Source of the DNA: Devosia sp. A16
GTDB lineage: Bacteria > Pseudomonadota > Alphaproteobacteria > Rhizobiales > Devosiaceae
NCBI RefSeq assembly: GCF_001402915.1
Contig: NZ_CP012945.1
Coordinates: 4,193,501-4,257,500 of the forward strand
DNA length: 64,000 bases
Direction: 5' to 3'
Every line of letters begins with the position of its first letter. Within the stretch, counting starts at the first letter, position 1. The notes beneath the pieces were generated by a model that did not search any database, was not told where the DNA came from, and saw only the letters and a program-made list of their open reading frames with translations. Positions 8,180 through 17,834 of this stretch are shown here, one piece after another. The position numbers and the translations under genes were made by a program.

Positions 8180-9235
8180 ATGACGGTTTCGGCCGTTTGG
8201 CGTGGCCTCGTCCGCGTCATCCTATGCATCGCAGTGTTCGCTCCATCATTGGCCTGGGCGCAGCAGCCGACGCTGGCCCCAGCCGGCCCGACCTTGCAGG
8301 CGATCCGTGACCGCGGCCACCTGATCTGCGCCACCGCCGATCCGCTGCCCGGCTTCGCCCAGCCCGGCACCGACGGCCGCTGGACCGGTTTCGACGTGGA
8401 TCTCTGCCGCGCCGTTGCCGTCGCAGTGTTCAACGATGCCAGCAAGATGGAGTTCGTGCCGCTGTCGGGCGACAGCCGCTTCGCCCAACTGCAGACCGGC
8501 AGCATCGACCTCATCACCCGCAATGCGCCCTGGACCATGCGCCGCGACACCGGTTACGGCGCGAGCTACGTCGCGACCTCGTTCTACGACGGGCAGGCGA
8601 TCATGGTGCCGCAGTCGCTGGGCTTCGTCTCCGCCTACGAACTGGATAACGTCAAGATCTGCGTCGTCGATGCGCCGGAGGAGTTGGCCAACCTCCGGGA
8701 GTTCTTTTTCGGCACGCAGGCGACCTATACCGAAGTCCTCTACGAGGATCGCGAAGACCTGACCGTCGCCTACCGGCAGGGCCTCTGCAACGCGGTCTCG
8801 GCCTCGGCCAGTTTCCTCAACGCCATGCGCCGCAGCCTGCCCGAGCCGGCGACCCACCGTATCCTGCCAGAGCGCATCTCCAAGGGGGCCTTCGGCCCGG
8901 TGGTCCGTTCCGGCGACGACCAATGGTTCGATATCGTCGAGTGGACGCTTTACGCCTTGATCGATGCCGAGGAGGCCGGGGTCACCTCCCTCAACATCGA
9001 CTCGCTCGCCGCCGCCAAGACCCATCGCATCCGCCGCCTGCTCGGGCTCGAGGGGACGTTCGGGCCCAGCATCGGCCTGAGCCCGATGTTCATCGCCAAT
9101 GTCATCAAGGCTGTCGGCAATTACGGCGAGATCTTCGAGCGAAACTTCGGCCCCGCCACCGGCGCCGCCGTGGTCCGCGGCCAGAACGCCCTGTGGATCA
9201 ATGGCGGCCTGATCTGGGCCCCGCCGATCGAGTAG
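8180..9235 (+). CDS. AapJ-like amino acid binding protein, paralogue 2
   Basis: This 351-residue secreted binding protein (signal about residues 1-30, ending SLAWAQ) is paralogous to AapJ. Shared blocks include IRDRGHLICATADPLPGF, WTGFDVDLCRAVAVA, LITRNAPWTMRRD, SKGAFGPVVRSGDD, VGNYGEIFERNFG and a C-terminus ending WAPPIE. It has no permease or ATPase of its own nearby, so it probably delivers a different amino acid to AapQMP, encoded just upstream, or is a sensor. It is flanked on both sides by REP-like repeats, so it is likely transcribed separately from aapJQMP. Confidence 0.85.
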   Translation: MTVSAVWRGLVRVILCIAVFAPSLAWAQQPTLAPAGPTLQAIRDRGHLICATADPLPGFAQPGTDGRWTGFDVDLCRAVAVAVFNDASKMEFVPLSGDSRFAQLQTGSIDLITRNAPWTMRRDTGYGASYVATSFYDGQAIMVPQSLGFVSAYELDNVKICVVDAPEELANLREFFFGTQATYTEVLYEDREDLTVAYRQGLCNAVSASASFLNAMRRSLPEPATHRILPERISKGAFGPVVRSGDDQWFDIVEWTLYALIDAEEAGVTSLNIDSLAAAKTHRIRRLLGLEGTFGPSIGLSPMFIANVIKAVGNYGEIFERNFGPATGAAVVRGQNALWINGGLIWAPPIE

Positions 9236-9250
9236 CAGTGCACCTGCCGT

Positions 9251-9352
9251 CCCTCACCCCGGTCACTCCCCAGAGGGGAGAGGGGGCGATGTGCCACCGC
9301 CGATGCAAAGCGCGTCCCCTCTCCCCGCTGGGGAGAGGGTCAGGGTGAGGGG
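9251..9352. repeat. REP-like palindromic intergenic repeat 2
   Basis: A long inverted repeat. The left arm runs CCCTCACCCC...CTCCCCAGAGGGGAGAGGGG. The right arm, CCCCTCTCCCCGCTGGGGAGAGGG followed by TCAGGGTGAGGGG, is its near-complete reverse complement. It lies between convergent genes (the second binding protein and alaX) and may serve as a bidirectional terminator. Confidence 0.7.
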
Positions 9353-9367
9353 CGCCAAGCGAACCAG

Positions 9368-10078
9368 CTACCCGAACAGCACCGTGACCCGGCGATTGAT
9401 CGCACCTTTCTTCTCGATCTTACCCAGGCGCAGCGGCCCGATCTCGCTGGTGTTCTTCACATGCGTGCCGCCGCAGGGCTGCAGGTCGACATCGCCGATA
9501 CGCACCAGCCGCACCCGTCCCTGACCCATCGGCGGCTTGACGTTCATCGACTTGATGAGCCCGGGATTGGCCTCGAGCTCGGCATCGGTGATCCACTCGG
9601 CCGTCACCGGCAAAGCGGCCTCGACCAGCTCGTTGAGCTTCCGTTCGACCTCTGCCGCGTCGGGGACGTCGGGCAGGTTGAAGTCCACCCGTCCCTTGTC
9701 CTCGCCCACGGCGGCGCCGGTGATCGGGTAGGGCAGCACCACGGTGACCAGATGCAGCGCGGTATGCATCCGCATCAGCTTGTGCCGCCGCTCCCAATCG
9801 AGATGCGCGATCACTTCCTCGCCCACCGCCAAGGCCGGCTGGCCCTCCGCCGGCAGGTGCACGACCGCCGTCTTGTCGCCGTCGGGATGGATGGTGCCCA
9901 TGAGGCTGACCGAGCTGCCATCGGCCCGCTCCAGCCGTCCGGTATCGCCGGGCTGGCCACCCGAGGTGGCATAAAAGATCGTCCGGTCCAGCACGATCCC
10001 GCCCTCGGGCGTGATCGCCGTCACCAGCGTCGGCAGCGAGCGGACATAGCTGTCCTCTCGAAAGATGAATTCAGTCAC
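9368..10078 (-). CDS. alaX: Alanyl-tRNA editing protein (AlaX)
   Basis: This 236-residue free-standing homologue of the AlaRS editing domain hydrolyses mischarged Ser-tRNA(Ala) or Gly-tRNA(Ala). It has the FYATSGGQPGDTG block (residues 35-47) and both halves of the zinc site, HTALH (105-109) and CGGTH (202-206). Its length and N-terminal beta-barrel block fit the AlaX-M/L type. The start is GTG at 10076-10078, overlapping the cysK stop in a GTGA arrangement, which implies translational coupling to cysK. Confidence 0.9.
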   Translation of the reverse strand: MTEFIFREDSYVRSLPTLVTAITPEGGIVLDRTIFYATSGGQPGDTGRLERADGSSVSLMGTIHPDGDKTAVVHLPAEGQPALAVGEEVIAHLDWERRHKLMRMHTALHLVTVVLPYPITGAAVGEDKGRVDFNLPDVPDAAEVERKLNELVEAALPVTAEWITDAELEANPGLIKSMNVKPPMGQGRVRLVRIGDVDLQPCGGTHVKNTSEIGPLRLGKIEKKGAINRRVTVLFG

Positions 10079-11127
10079 GCAACAGGCTCCGCCTCAACGA
10101 CTGCTTGCCAGTCTATGGGCGTGCGAGCTTCGAGCCAATGCGGTACCGGCAGGTTCTTGGAGCGCAGGAACTCGGGGTTGAACAGCTTGCTCTGATAGCG
10201 GTTGCCGTAGTCGGCGAGGATGGTGACGATGGTCTTGCCTGGCCCCAGATCGCGCGCCAGCCGCACCGCACCCGCGATATTGATGCCAGACGACCCGCCG
10301 AGGCAGAGCCCTTCGTGCTCGAGCAGGTCGAACACATAGGGCAGGGCCTCGCTGTCGGGGATCTGGTAGGCGCGATCCACCACGATATCCTTGAGGTTGG
10401 CGGTGATGCGCCCCTGGCCGATGCCCTCGGTGATCGAGTTGCCTGAGCTTTTGAGCTCGCCCGTGGTGTAGTAGCTGTAGAGCGCCGCGCCCTCGGGGTC
10501 GGCAAGCCCGATCTGGATGTCGGGGTTCTTCGCTTTCAGCGCCATTGAGATGCCGCCCAGCGTGCCGCCTGAGCCGACGGCCGAAACAAACCCGTCGACC
10601 TTGCCCTGGGTCTGCTCCCAGATTTCAGGACCGGTGGTCTCGATATGCGCTTGCCGGTTGGCGGTGTTGTCGAACTGGTTGGCCCAGATCGCGCCGCCGG
10701 GCAGTTCGCGCGCCAGCTTCTCGGCCAGCCGGCCGCTCAGCTTCACGTAGTTGTTGGGGTTCTTGTAAGGCTTGGCCGGTACCTGGATCAGCTCGGCGCC
10801 GAGCAGGGTCAGCGCGTCCTTCTTTTCCTGGCTCTGCGTTTCGGGGATGACGATCACCGATTTATAGCCGAGCGCATTGGCAACCATGGAAAGCCCGATG
10901 CCGGTATTGCCGGCCGTGCCCTCGACGATCGTTCCACCCGGCCGCAACAGCCCGCGCCTCTCGGCGTCGCGGATGATGAACAGCGCCGCCCTGTCTTTCA
11001 CCGATTGACCCGGGTTCAGGAACTCCGCCTTGCCCCAGATCTCGCAACCGGTCGCATCGGAGACGCGGTTGAGTCGGATCAGAGGCGTATTGCCGATGGC
11101 GGAGATGACGTCGGGGTGGTTGGTCAT
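10075..11127 (-). CDS. cysK: Cysteine synthase / PLP beta-family enzyme
   Basis: This 350-residue fold-type II PLP enzyme begins MTNHPDVISAIGNTPLIRLN. It has the Schiff-base lysine K44 in SVKDRAALF, the substrate loop EGTAGNTGIG (69-78) and the glycine-rich phosphate loop GSGGTLGG. It should condense O-acetylserine with sulfide to cysteine in the cytoplasm. The EGTAGNTG form and the extended C-terminus (about 350 residues against about 310 for classic CysK) are typical of the longer alphaproteobacterial cysteine synthase A-like group. The ATG at 11127 is favoured over an upstream TTG because homology begins there. Confidence 0.88.
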   Translation of the reverse strand: MTNHPDVISAIGNTPLIRLNRVSDATGCEIWGKAEFLNPGQSVKDRAALFIIRDAERRGLLRPGGTIVEGTAGNTGIGLSMVANALGYKSVIVIPETQSQEKKDALTLLGAELIQVPAKPYKNPNNYVKLSGRLAEKLARELPGGAIWANQFDNTANRQAHIETTGPEIWEQTQGKVDGFVSAVGSGGTLGGISMALKAKNPDIQIGLADPEGAALYSYYTTGELKSSGNSITEGIGQGRITANLKDIVVDRAYQIPDSEALPYVFDLLEHEGLCLGGSSGINIAGAVRLARDLGPGKTIVTILADYGNRYQSKLFNPEFLRSKNLPVPHWLEARTPIDWQAVVEAEPVA

Positions 11128-11282
11128 GGAGCGCAGGGGGCTGTGGGAGGGTGCGCTGAACCTAGGCGGCAGCCTGATCACTGCCAAGGCTTAAGCTGCG
11201 GATTGGTATGCGATTTTCCCGCCCGACAGAGAAAGGGCAGGATTTCGCGCCCGCGCTCGGATTGACGGAATATCGGACCTTG

Positions 11283-12662
11283 CTACAGCGCATTGAACGC
11301 TTCGAGTGCGCGCTCGCGAGAGACCTTCAGGTCGACGATCGGCTCGGGGTAGGCGAGTGCCGCGGCATTGGGCGCTTCCCATGGCCGGTGCACCAGCTTG
11401 TCTGGCAGGCCCGCAACCTCCGGCACCCAGCGGCGCACATAGTCTCCAGCCGGATCGAACCGTTCGCCCTGCGTCACCGGGTTGAAGATGCGGAAGTAGG
11501 GCGAGGCATCGAGTCCGCTGCCTGCCACCCACTGCCAGTTGCCGGGATTGTTCGCCGGGTCGGCATCGACCAGCGTGTCCCAGAACCACTGCTCGCCCTT
11601 CCGCCAGTCGATGAGCAGGTTCTTGGCGAGGAGCGACGCGGTGAGCATGCGGACGCGATTGTGCATGACCCCGGTCTCCCACAGCTCGCGCATCCCGGCA
11701 TCGACGATCGGGATGCCGGTCTGCCCGCGTTGCCAGGCTTCGAGCGCGGCATCGGCGTGCCGCCACTGCAGATGCGCGTATTTTTCCACCATCGGTACGC
11801 GGGCAATATCCTCGCGATGGTAGAGCTGGTTGTAGTTGAAATCCCGCCAACCCAGCTCGGACAGGAATTTCTCGATCGCCGAGGCCGTGGACGGTGCGTG
11901 CTGGGCCATCGCCTGTGCCGTGTGCCAGACCTGCCGCGGGCTGATCTCGCCGAATGCCAGGTGCGGCGACAGTCCCGACGTGGCCGCCTTGGCCGGAATG
12001 TCGCGGCCCTCCGGATAATCCATCACCAGTTGCTCGAGGAACTGCTCCAGCCGTTGGTGCGCCGCGGCTTCGCCGATCCGCCAGTGCCGCCCGATCTTTC
12101 TGCCCCAATCCGGCTCGCGATAGTCGGCATCGACCCGCGTCGGCCGGATCGCTTTGCCGGCTCGTGGCCTCGGTAAGGGGCGTTCGATGTCACGCTTCCT
12201 CAAGCTGTTCCAGAACGGCGCATAGACCGAGTAGGGCTTGCCGCCGCCGGTCGCCATCTCGAACGGCTCGACCAGCACGTTGGCGGCAAAGCTCTCGGTC
12301 TCGATGCCCTCGCGTTTGAGGCGCGCCTTGATCCCGGCATCGATATCCCGCTCCGACGAGCCGTAGCGACGGTTCCAGTATACGGCATCGACGCCGTGCC
12401 GCCTTATCGTTTTGAACAGTTCGGCTTCTGCCACGCCCTCGCCGGTCTCCAAGGTCACGCCAAGCCCGGCCAGCGCTTCCGAGAGCCGATTGAGGCTGTG
12501 GTGCAGCCACCAGCGACTTGCACCACCGCGCTGCCGCAGCCGGCTGTCGGTCTCCTCGATGTAGATTGCTCGCGCCTTGCCGTGCTTGAGGGCAGCCGAC
12601 AATGCCGGGTTGTCGGTGATCCGCAGGTCGTTTCTGAGCCAGACGAGCGCCGTTGCGGTCAT
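11283..12662 (-). CDS. phrB: Deoxyribodipyrimidine photolyase
   Basis: This 459-residue cryptochrome/photolyase family protein starts TALVWLRNDLRITDNPAL and has the antenna-binding Rossmann domain in its N-terminal half. The FAD-binding helical domain shows RDFNYNQLYH, the IVDAGMRELWETGVMHNRVRM region, the WFWDTLVDADPANNPGNWQW segment and GLDASPYFRIFNP. These are hallmarks of class I CPD photolyases, which repair UV dimers with blue light. The ATG at 12660-12662 is used; upstream in-frame codons lack homology. It is divergent from cysD. Confidence 0.93.
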   Translation of the reverse strand: MTATALVWLRNDLRITDNPALSAALKHGKARAIYIEETDSRLRQRGGASRWWLHHSLNRLSEALAGLGVTLETGEGVAEAELFKTIRRHGVDAVYWNRRYGSSERDIDAGIKARLKREGIETESFAANVLVEPFEMATGGGKPYSVYAPFWNSLRKRDIERPLPRPRAGKAIRPTRVDADYREPDWGRKIGRHWRIGEAAAHQRLEQFLEQLVMDYPEGRDIPAKAATSGLSPHLAFGEISPRQVWHTAQAMAQHAPSTASAIEKFLSELGWRDFNYNQLYHREDIARVPMVEKYAHLQWRHADAALEAWQRGQTGIPIVDAGMRELWETGVMHNRVRMLTASLLAKNLLIDWRKGEQWFWDTLVDADPANNPGNWQWVAGSGLDASPYFRIFNPVTQGERFDPAGDYVRRWVPEVAGLPDKLVHRPWEAPNAAALAYPEPIVDLKVSRERALEAFNAL

Positions 12663-12859
12663 GGAATAGATTTTCCTTTGCTCGGGATCCCGGGTGCCGC
12701 CGTTCTTGTCGTGACGATCATGCGACAAGCTCCACCTTTACAACGTCGGATAGACGCAAACGGGCAGAATAGTTGAGTTTCTTAGTAGTCTAGTAGCGCT
12801 TGCCGCCCCTTTGTCGACCGCGTATTTCACTGGCGTTGAAACATGGTTCCCCAGCGCCA

Positions 12860-13777
12860 ATGAGTTCCGTCGGCCCGCGTGGTCTCAGCCACCTCAAATC
12901 CCTCGAGTCCGAAAGCATCGAAATCTTCCGCGAAGTCGCGGCGAGCTTCGAGCGCCCGGTGATGATGTACTCCATCGGCAAGGATTCGTCCGTGCTGCTG
13001 CACCTGGCGCGCAAGGCGTTCTTCCCCAGCCGCATTCCGTTTCCGATCCTCCATATCGATACGAAGTGGAAGTTTCGCGAGATGATCGAATTCCGCGACC
13101 GCATGGCGCGGCAATACGATCTCGACCTGATCGTGCACACCAATCCGGACGGCCTGGCTCAGGGCATCAACCCGTTCGATCACGGCTCTGCCGTGCACAC
13201 CGACATCATGAAGACGCAGGCGCTGCGCCAGGCTCTCAACGCCGGCAAGTACGATGCGGCCATCGGTGGCGCCCGCCGCGACGAGGAGAAGTCCCGTGCC
13301 AAGGAGCGCATCTTCTCGCATCGCAACGCCCAGCATGCCTGGGATCCGAAGAACCAGCGCCCGGAGTTGTGGCGCATCTTCAACACGCGGCTGGCGCCCG
13401 GTGAGAGCATGCGTGTGTTCCCGATCTCGAACTGGACCGAGCTCGATGTATGGACCTACATCTACGCCGAGGGCATCGAGATCCCCGAGCTCTATTTCGC
13501 CCGCCGCCGCCCGGTGGTGGAGCGCTCCGGCACCCTCATCATGGTCGATGACGATCGCTTCCGCTTCAATCCCGGCGAGACGGCGCGCGAGGAGATGATC
13601 CGCTTCCGCACGCTCGGCTGCTATCCGTTGAGCGGCGGCATCCGCTCCGACGCTGCCGACCTGCCGTCGATCATCATGGAAATGCAGGCCTCCCGTACCT
13701 CGGAGCGCGAAGGACGCCTCATCGACTCCGACAGTATCGGCTCGATGGAAAAGAAGAAGCAGGAAGGGTACTTCTGA
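12860..13777 (+). CDS. cysD: Sulfate adenylyltransferase small subunit
   Basis: This 305-residue ATP pyrophosphatase has the PP-loop [15 protein letters not shown] (about residues 38-52), the [11 protein letters not shown] segment, [15 protein letters not shown] and the QQEGYF-like C-terminus (KKKQEGYF). It adenylates sulfate to APS in complex with the CysN GTPase. The ATG at 12860 gives the usual N-terminus before the [19 protein letters not shown] helix. Its stop overlaps the cysNC start by one base (TGATG). Confidence 0.94.
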   Translation: MSSVGPRGLSHLKSLESESIEIFREVAASFERPVMMYSIGKDSSVLLHLARKAFFPSRIPFPILHIDTKWKFREMIEFRDRMARQYDLDLIVHTNPDGLAQGINPFDHGSAVHTDIMKTQALRQALNAGKYDAAIGGARRDEEKSRAKERIFSHRNAQHAWDPKNQRPELWRIFNTRLAPGESMRVFPISNWTELDVWTYIYAEGIEIPELYFARRRPVVERSGTLIMVDDDRFRFNPGETAREEMIRFRTLGCYPLSGGIRSDAADLPSIIMEMQASRTSEREGRLIDSDSIGSMEKKKQEGYF

Positions 13778-15693
13778 TGGCCAGTGTACCCATGACCGCC
13801 CCCTCAGCCGAAACCGCGCTCGAGCTCTGGCTCGCCGAGCAGACCGACAAGAGCCTGCTGCGCTTCCTCACCTGCGGGTCGGTGGATGACGGCAAGTCGA
13901 CGCTGATCGGTCGGCTGCTCTACGACAGCCAGTTGATCCTCGACGATCAGCTCGCGTCGCTCCGCAAGGAAAGCCGCAACCGCACCACCGGCGACGAAGG
14001 CATCGACTTCTCGCTTCTCGTCGATGGCCTTACCGCCGAGCGCGAGCAGGGCATCACCATCGACGTCGCCTATCGGTTTTTCTCGACCGACAAGCGCAAG
14101 TTCATCGTCGCCGACACCCCGGGCCACGAGCAGTACACCCGCAACATGGCGACCGGCGCCTCGAATGCCGATCTCGGCATTGTTTTGATCGACGCCCGCA
14201 AGGGCGTCCTTACCCAGACCCGTCGCCACAGCTTCATCCTCAGCCTGATCGGCGTGAAGCACGTGGTGCTGGCGGTCAACAAGATCGATCTGGTCGGCTA
14301 CGACGCAGACGTGTTCAACGCCATCGAAGCGGAATACCGCGCCTTCGCGAGGGATCTCGGCTTCGAAACCCTCGCCGCCATCCCGCTCTCGGCCCTCAAA
14401 GGCGACAACATCCTCGCCCCCAGCCCGCAGACCCCCTGGTACGACGGCCCGCAACTGGTGCCCTATCTCGAGAGCATCGAGGTGGCGACCGATCGTGCCA
14501 GCAAACCGCTGCGGTTTCCGGTGCAGTGGGTGAACCGTCCCAACCTCGATTTTCGCGGTTTTTCGGGAACCCTCGCGTCCGGCGAGGTGAAGGTCGGCGA
14601 CGACATCCTTGTCGCTGCGTCCCGCAAGCCGGCGAGGATCAGCCGCATCGTCACCATGGACGGGGACCAGCCCCGCGCCATTGCCGGGGAAGCCGTGACG
14701 CTGGTGCTCGACCGCGAAGTCGACATCTCGCGCGGCGATGTGCTGGTGCACCCCGGTGCGACGCCCGACTATTCCAACCAGTTCCAGGCGCGCCTGGTCT
14801 GGATGAGCGACGAGCAGGCCATTCCGGGCCGCTCCTACCTGCTCAAGCTCGGCGCCCAGCAGGTGCCGGCCTCGATTACCGCGCTGAAGTTCAGAACCAA
14901 CGTCAACACGCTCGAGCAATCGGCTGCAAAGACTCTGGAATTGAACGAGGTCGGCACCGTTACCATCGCCACCGACAAGCCGATCGCCTTCGACAGCTAC
15001 GCCGACAATCCGCTCTCGGGCAGCTTCATCCTGATCGATCGTATCAGCAACGCTACCCTTGGCGCCGGGGTGATCGAGTACGGCCTGCAGCGCGCCAGGA
15101 ACCTCAGCTACCAGTCGTTCGACGTGAACCGTAAGGTGCGCGCCGAGATGAAGGGCCAGACGCCGCAGATCGTCTGGTTCACCGGCCTGTCCGGTTCCGG
15201 CAAGTCGACCGTCGCCAACCTGATCGAGAAGCGCCTGACCTCGGAAGGCCGTCACGCCTACATCCTCGATGGCGATAACGTTCGCCATGGGCTGAACAAG
15301 GATCTCGGCTTCACCGACGAGGCGCGGGTCGAGAACATCCGGCGCGTCGCCGAGGTGGCGCGGCTGATGGCCGATGCGGGGCTGATCGTCATCGTCTCGT
15401 TCATCTCGCCGTTCCGCAACGAGCGCCGGCTGGCGCGCGAGGTGGCGGGCGACGTCAAGTTCACCGAGGTGTTCGTCAATACCCCGCTCGAAGTGTGCGA
15501 GGCCCGCGATCCAAAGGGGCTCTACGCCAAGGCGCGGCGCGGCGAGATCAGCAATTTCACCGGCATTTCCAGCCCCTACGAAGCGCCTGAGAACCCTGAC
15601 GTGGTGCTGCATGGAGCACTGCACGATCCAGTGCAGATGGCCGAAGACCTCTACGCCCGCATCTTCGAATGGGACACTGGCTACTCGATCTAG
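13777..15693 (+). CDS. cysNC: Bifunctional sulfate adenylyltransferase GTPase / APS kinase
   Basis: This 638-residue fusion has two parts. The N-terminal two thirds is an EF-Tu-like GTPase with GSVDDGKST (residues 34-42), DTPGHEQYTRNM and NKID, which drives sulfate adenylation by CysD. From about residue 465 an APS kinase domain follows, with Walker A GLSGSGKST (470-478), LDGDNVRHGLN, SFISPFRNERRLAR and KGLYAKARRGEI, making PAPS. This NodQ-like architecture is common in Hyphomicrobiales. Translational coupling to cysD is expected from the one-base overlap. Confidence 0.95.
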   Translation: MASVPMTAPSAETALELWLAEQTDKSLLRFLTCGSVDDGKSTLIGRLLYDSQLILDDQLASLRKESRNRTTGDEGIDFSLLVDGLTAEREQGITIDVAYRFFSTDKRKFIVADTPGHEQYTRNMATGASNADLGIVLIDARKGVLTQTRRHSFILSLIGVKHVVLAVNKIDLVGYDADVFNAIEAEYRAFARDLGFETLAAIPLSALKGDNILAPSPQTPWYDGPQLVPYLESIEVATDRASKPLRFPVQWVNRPNLDFRGFSGTLASGEVKVGDDILVAASRKPARISRIVTMDGDQPRAIAGEAVTLVLDREVDISRGDVLVHPGATPDYSNQFQARLVWMSDEQAIPGRSYLLKLGAQQVPASITALKFRTNVNTLEQSAAKTLELNEVGTVTIATDKPIAFDSYADNPLSGSFILIDRISNATLGAGVIEYGLQRARNLSYQSFDVNRKVRAEMKGQTPQIVWFTGLSGSGKSTVANLIEKRLTSEGRHAYILDGDNVRHGLNKDLGFTDEARVENIRRVAEVARLMADAGLIVIVSFISPFRNERRLAREVAGDVKFTEVFVNTPLEVCEARDPKGLYAKARRGEISNFTGISSPYEAPENPDVVLHGALHDPVQMAEDLYARIFEWDTGYSI

Positions 15694-15707
15694 GGTGTTT
15701 CGCGGTT

Positions 15708-15778
15708 GAGCCGCACCGGTACGGCTCGGCCTTGGACCACCCGCCGGCTCTCATCCCTGCGAACTTTCGCAAGGGATG
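15708..15778 (+). terminator. Two hairpins downstream of cysNC
   Basis: The first hairpin, at 15708-15727, has arms GAGCCG/CGGCTC. The second, at 15752-15778, pairs CATCCCTGCGAA with a matching downstream arm ending GGGATG. Neither has a strong T-run. They likely end or attenuate the cysD-cysNC transcript. Confidence 0.45.
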
Positions 15779-15977
15779 ACACCGAGTACGGTTCGGTTCA
15801 TTGGTGAAACGCTTTAGCCTGCCTGCAAGTATGTGACTTGGCAGTCACGCTCGCGAAAGCGCGGGCCTTCGATTCTCGCACTTTCCGCAAACCACTTCCT
15901 GTGGACCGTTTTCCATTTGCTGGCGCCGTCCCGCGATCGATGCGACAATGCCGGTCGGGTTGGTTGGCTAGTATCTC

Positions 15978-17507
15978 ATGCGCAACGCGTTTCGGCTCCT
16001 GCTATGGCTGCTGCTCCTTTGGATGCCGGCCCTCGCTGCACATGCCTCCTTCGATGATTCGAAGCTCTGGTTCGAGCGGCTGAGCGACGATGAGCGCTCC
16101 GCGACCCAGACCGACCTGATCCTGCTCGGCCACTATCAGTACCTGGTTGACGGCCAGTTCGGGCGCGGCACCTTCGACGCGATTGCCGCCTTCCAGAAGA
16201 GCCAGGGTCGCGCCCCGACCGGGGTGCTGACCGATTTCGAGCGACGCTCGCTGCGCGACCTCGCGAGGCAAGTCGACAGCAAGCTCGGCATCGAGCTGGT
16301 CAGCGACACGCCGGCGCATGTCGCCATGATGATTCCGCTGCGCCTGCTCTCCATCCAAAACCCGACCGATGCCGGCACCTCCTACGTCAGTGAGGATGGC
16401 GAGTTTTCGCTCGAGACCATGCACGTCTCCCTGGCCGACCAGTCGTTCGAAACGCTGTTCGACGCGATGACCAGCCCCGATCCGGAGCGCACCGTCACCT
16501 ATCGCAGCTTTGGAGCAGGGCGCTTCGTGGTTTCCGGGCAGATCGGCGACTACTCGTTTTATACGATGTTCGTCAGCGCGGCGGGCGAGGCGGTGGGCTA
16601 TTCGCTCGCCTGGGGCGACACCTACAAGAACGAGGGAGCGATCGCCTCGGTCTACATCGCCTCTCACTTCACTCCGCTCAGCAGCCTGCCGCCGCCGGAC
16701 GAACTGAAGAAGGCCGAGGGGACCGGCGGGGCGCCGCCGCGCGGCGCCTTCGTGCTGCCCGAGGAGCAACCGGAGGTGATCCTCCTCAACGCCGACATCA
16801 CCGATCAGACCTCCGCGGAGTTCGACCGCGCGCTGGCTGCCCGGCCTGACGTGCGGGTGGTCGCTCTCAACAGTCCCGGCGGTTCAGTCGAATCCGCACT
16901 GAAGATCGCCGGCGCCATTCACCAGCGCGGGCTCACCACTTTCGTGCCTAAGGACATGGGGTGTTATTCGGCCTGCGCCTACATCTTCTTCGCCGGCATC
17001 GACCGACAGGCCGTAGGGGAGCTCGGCGTGCACCAGATCTCGGCGGAAGTCGCCGATCTGGTGCTGGCGCAGACCACGCTGGGCGATGTGCTCGACGCGA
17101 TGCAGTCGTTCGGCGTCAACCAGCAGGTGATCTCGCACATGCTACGCACGCCGCCCGACGACATGTATGTGTTCAGCGCGGCGGAACTCAGCGACCTCGG
17201 CATCACCAGCGGCGAGCCTTTGACCATCGACGTGGCCGTCGCTGCCTCGCCGGAGCCACCGGGCGGCGGCGGCACCGCCATCGTGCACCTGTCGAGTCAA
17301 TCGGACCCTGCCGAGGCGGAACGGTCACGGGCGTATGTCGAGGGACGCTGGAGCACGCTGTTCGGCGAAGTCAAACCAGAGGTCGAAAGCTCAGGCAATA
17401 TCTACCGCGTGCAACTGCCGACGCCATCGCTCGAGCGCGCCAACGCCATCTGCGCGGCCATCAAGGCGGACGGCGGCGGCTGTTATGTTACCGCCGCCGG
17501 CAGCTGA
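15978..17507 (+). CDS. Secreted protein: PG-binding + ClpP-fold + SPOR-like domains
   Basis: This 509-residue protein has a signal peptide (MRNAFRLLLWLLLLWMPALAAHA). A peptidoglycan-binding-1-like segment (about 35-80, DGQFGRGTFDAIAAFQKSQGR) follows, then a ClpP-like domain (about 255-420). In that domain LNSPGGSVESALKIAG, CYSACAYIFFAGIDR and LGVHQ supply glycine loops, a serine in the Ser-Ala-Cys context and a histidine expected of a COG3904-type periplasmic serine hydrolase. A C-terminal SPOR-like region (about 440-505, YRVQLPTPSLERANAICAAIK) would bind denuded septal glycan. The combination suggests a cell-wall-associated protease, but the activity is inferred. Confidence 0.75.
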   Translation: MRNAFRLLLWLLLLWMPALAAHASFDDSKLWFERLSDDERSATQTDLILLGHYQYLVDGQFGRGTFDAIAAFQKSQGRAPTGVLTDFERRSLRDLARQVDSKLGIELVSDTPAHVAMMIPLRLLSIQNPTDAGTSYVSEDGEFSLETMHVSLADQSFETLFDAMTSPDPERTVTYRSFGAGRFVVSGQIGDYSFYTMFVSAAGEAVGYSLAWGDTYKNEGAIASVYIASHFTPLSSLPPPDELKKAEGTGGAPPRGAFVLPEEQPEVILLNADITDQTSAEFDRALAARPDVRVVALNSPGGSVESALKIAGAIHQRGLTTFVPKDMGCYSACAYIFFAGIDRQAVGELGVHQISAEVADLVLAQTTLGDVLDAMQSFGVNQQVISHMLRTPPDDMYVFSAAELSDLGITSGEPLTIDVAVAASPEPPGGGGTAIVHLSSQSDPAEAERSRAYVEGRWSTLFGEVKPEVESSGNIYRVQLPTPSLERANAICAAIKADGGGCYVTAAGS

Positions 17508-17834
17508 TCAATTGATCTGACATTCGTCGACGGCGGCAAGCAGTGACTCCCGCGGGCCTTCGTCGCAGACGATCGGCGGGGTGATACGCGCGCCATTGCC
17601 GCTGCCCGATGGGCCGATCGAGTGGGTTTCGACCAGCTTGCCACCGCAGTCGGGGTCGGCGCGGAAGGCTGCCAGATCCGTCAGCAGCAGAATGTTGCAG
17701 TGAATATTGCGCTCGATATGGGCCGTTTGCTTTTCCGACAGCCCGAACGCTGAAGCGCTGGAAGAATAGGCGATAGTGGCGAGCAAACCAAAGGCGCAAG
17801 TGCTGGCAAAGCGCAGCGGAACGCGAATACGCAT
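17508..17834 (-). CDS. Small exported hypothetical protein
   Basis: This 108-residue protein has a clear signal peptide (MRIRVPLRFASTCAFGLLATIAYSSSASA) and four cysteines in the mature part: NIHCNIL, DPDCGG, IVCDEG and DECQIN, probably two disulfides. The start at 17834 is chosen because GGAG lies 6 bases upstream; two ATGs further upstream are also in frame. Its stop directly abuts the stop of the convergent ClpP-fold gene. No family recognised. Confidence 0.65.
   Translation of the reverse strand: MRIRVPLRFASTCAFGLLATIAYSSSASAFGLSEKQTAHIERNIHCNILLLTDLAAFRADPDCGGKLVETHSIGPSGSGNGARITPPIVCDEGPRESLLAAVDECQIN

Noticed and set aside
13804-15624. 606-codon open frame on the minus strand
   Set aside because: It is a shadow of cysNC, which has complete GTPase and APS kinase motifs.
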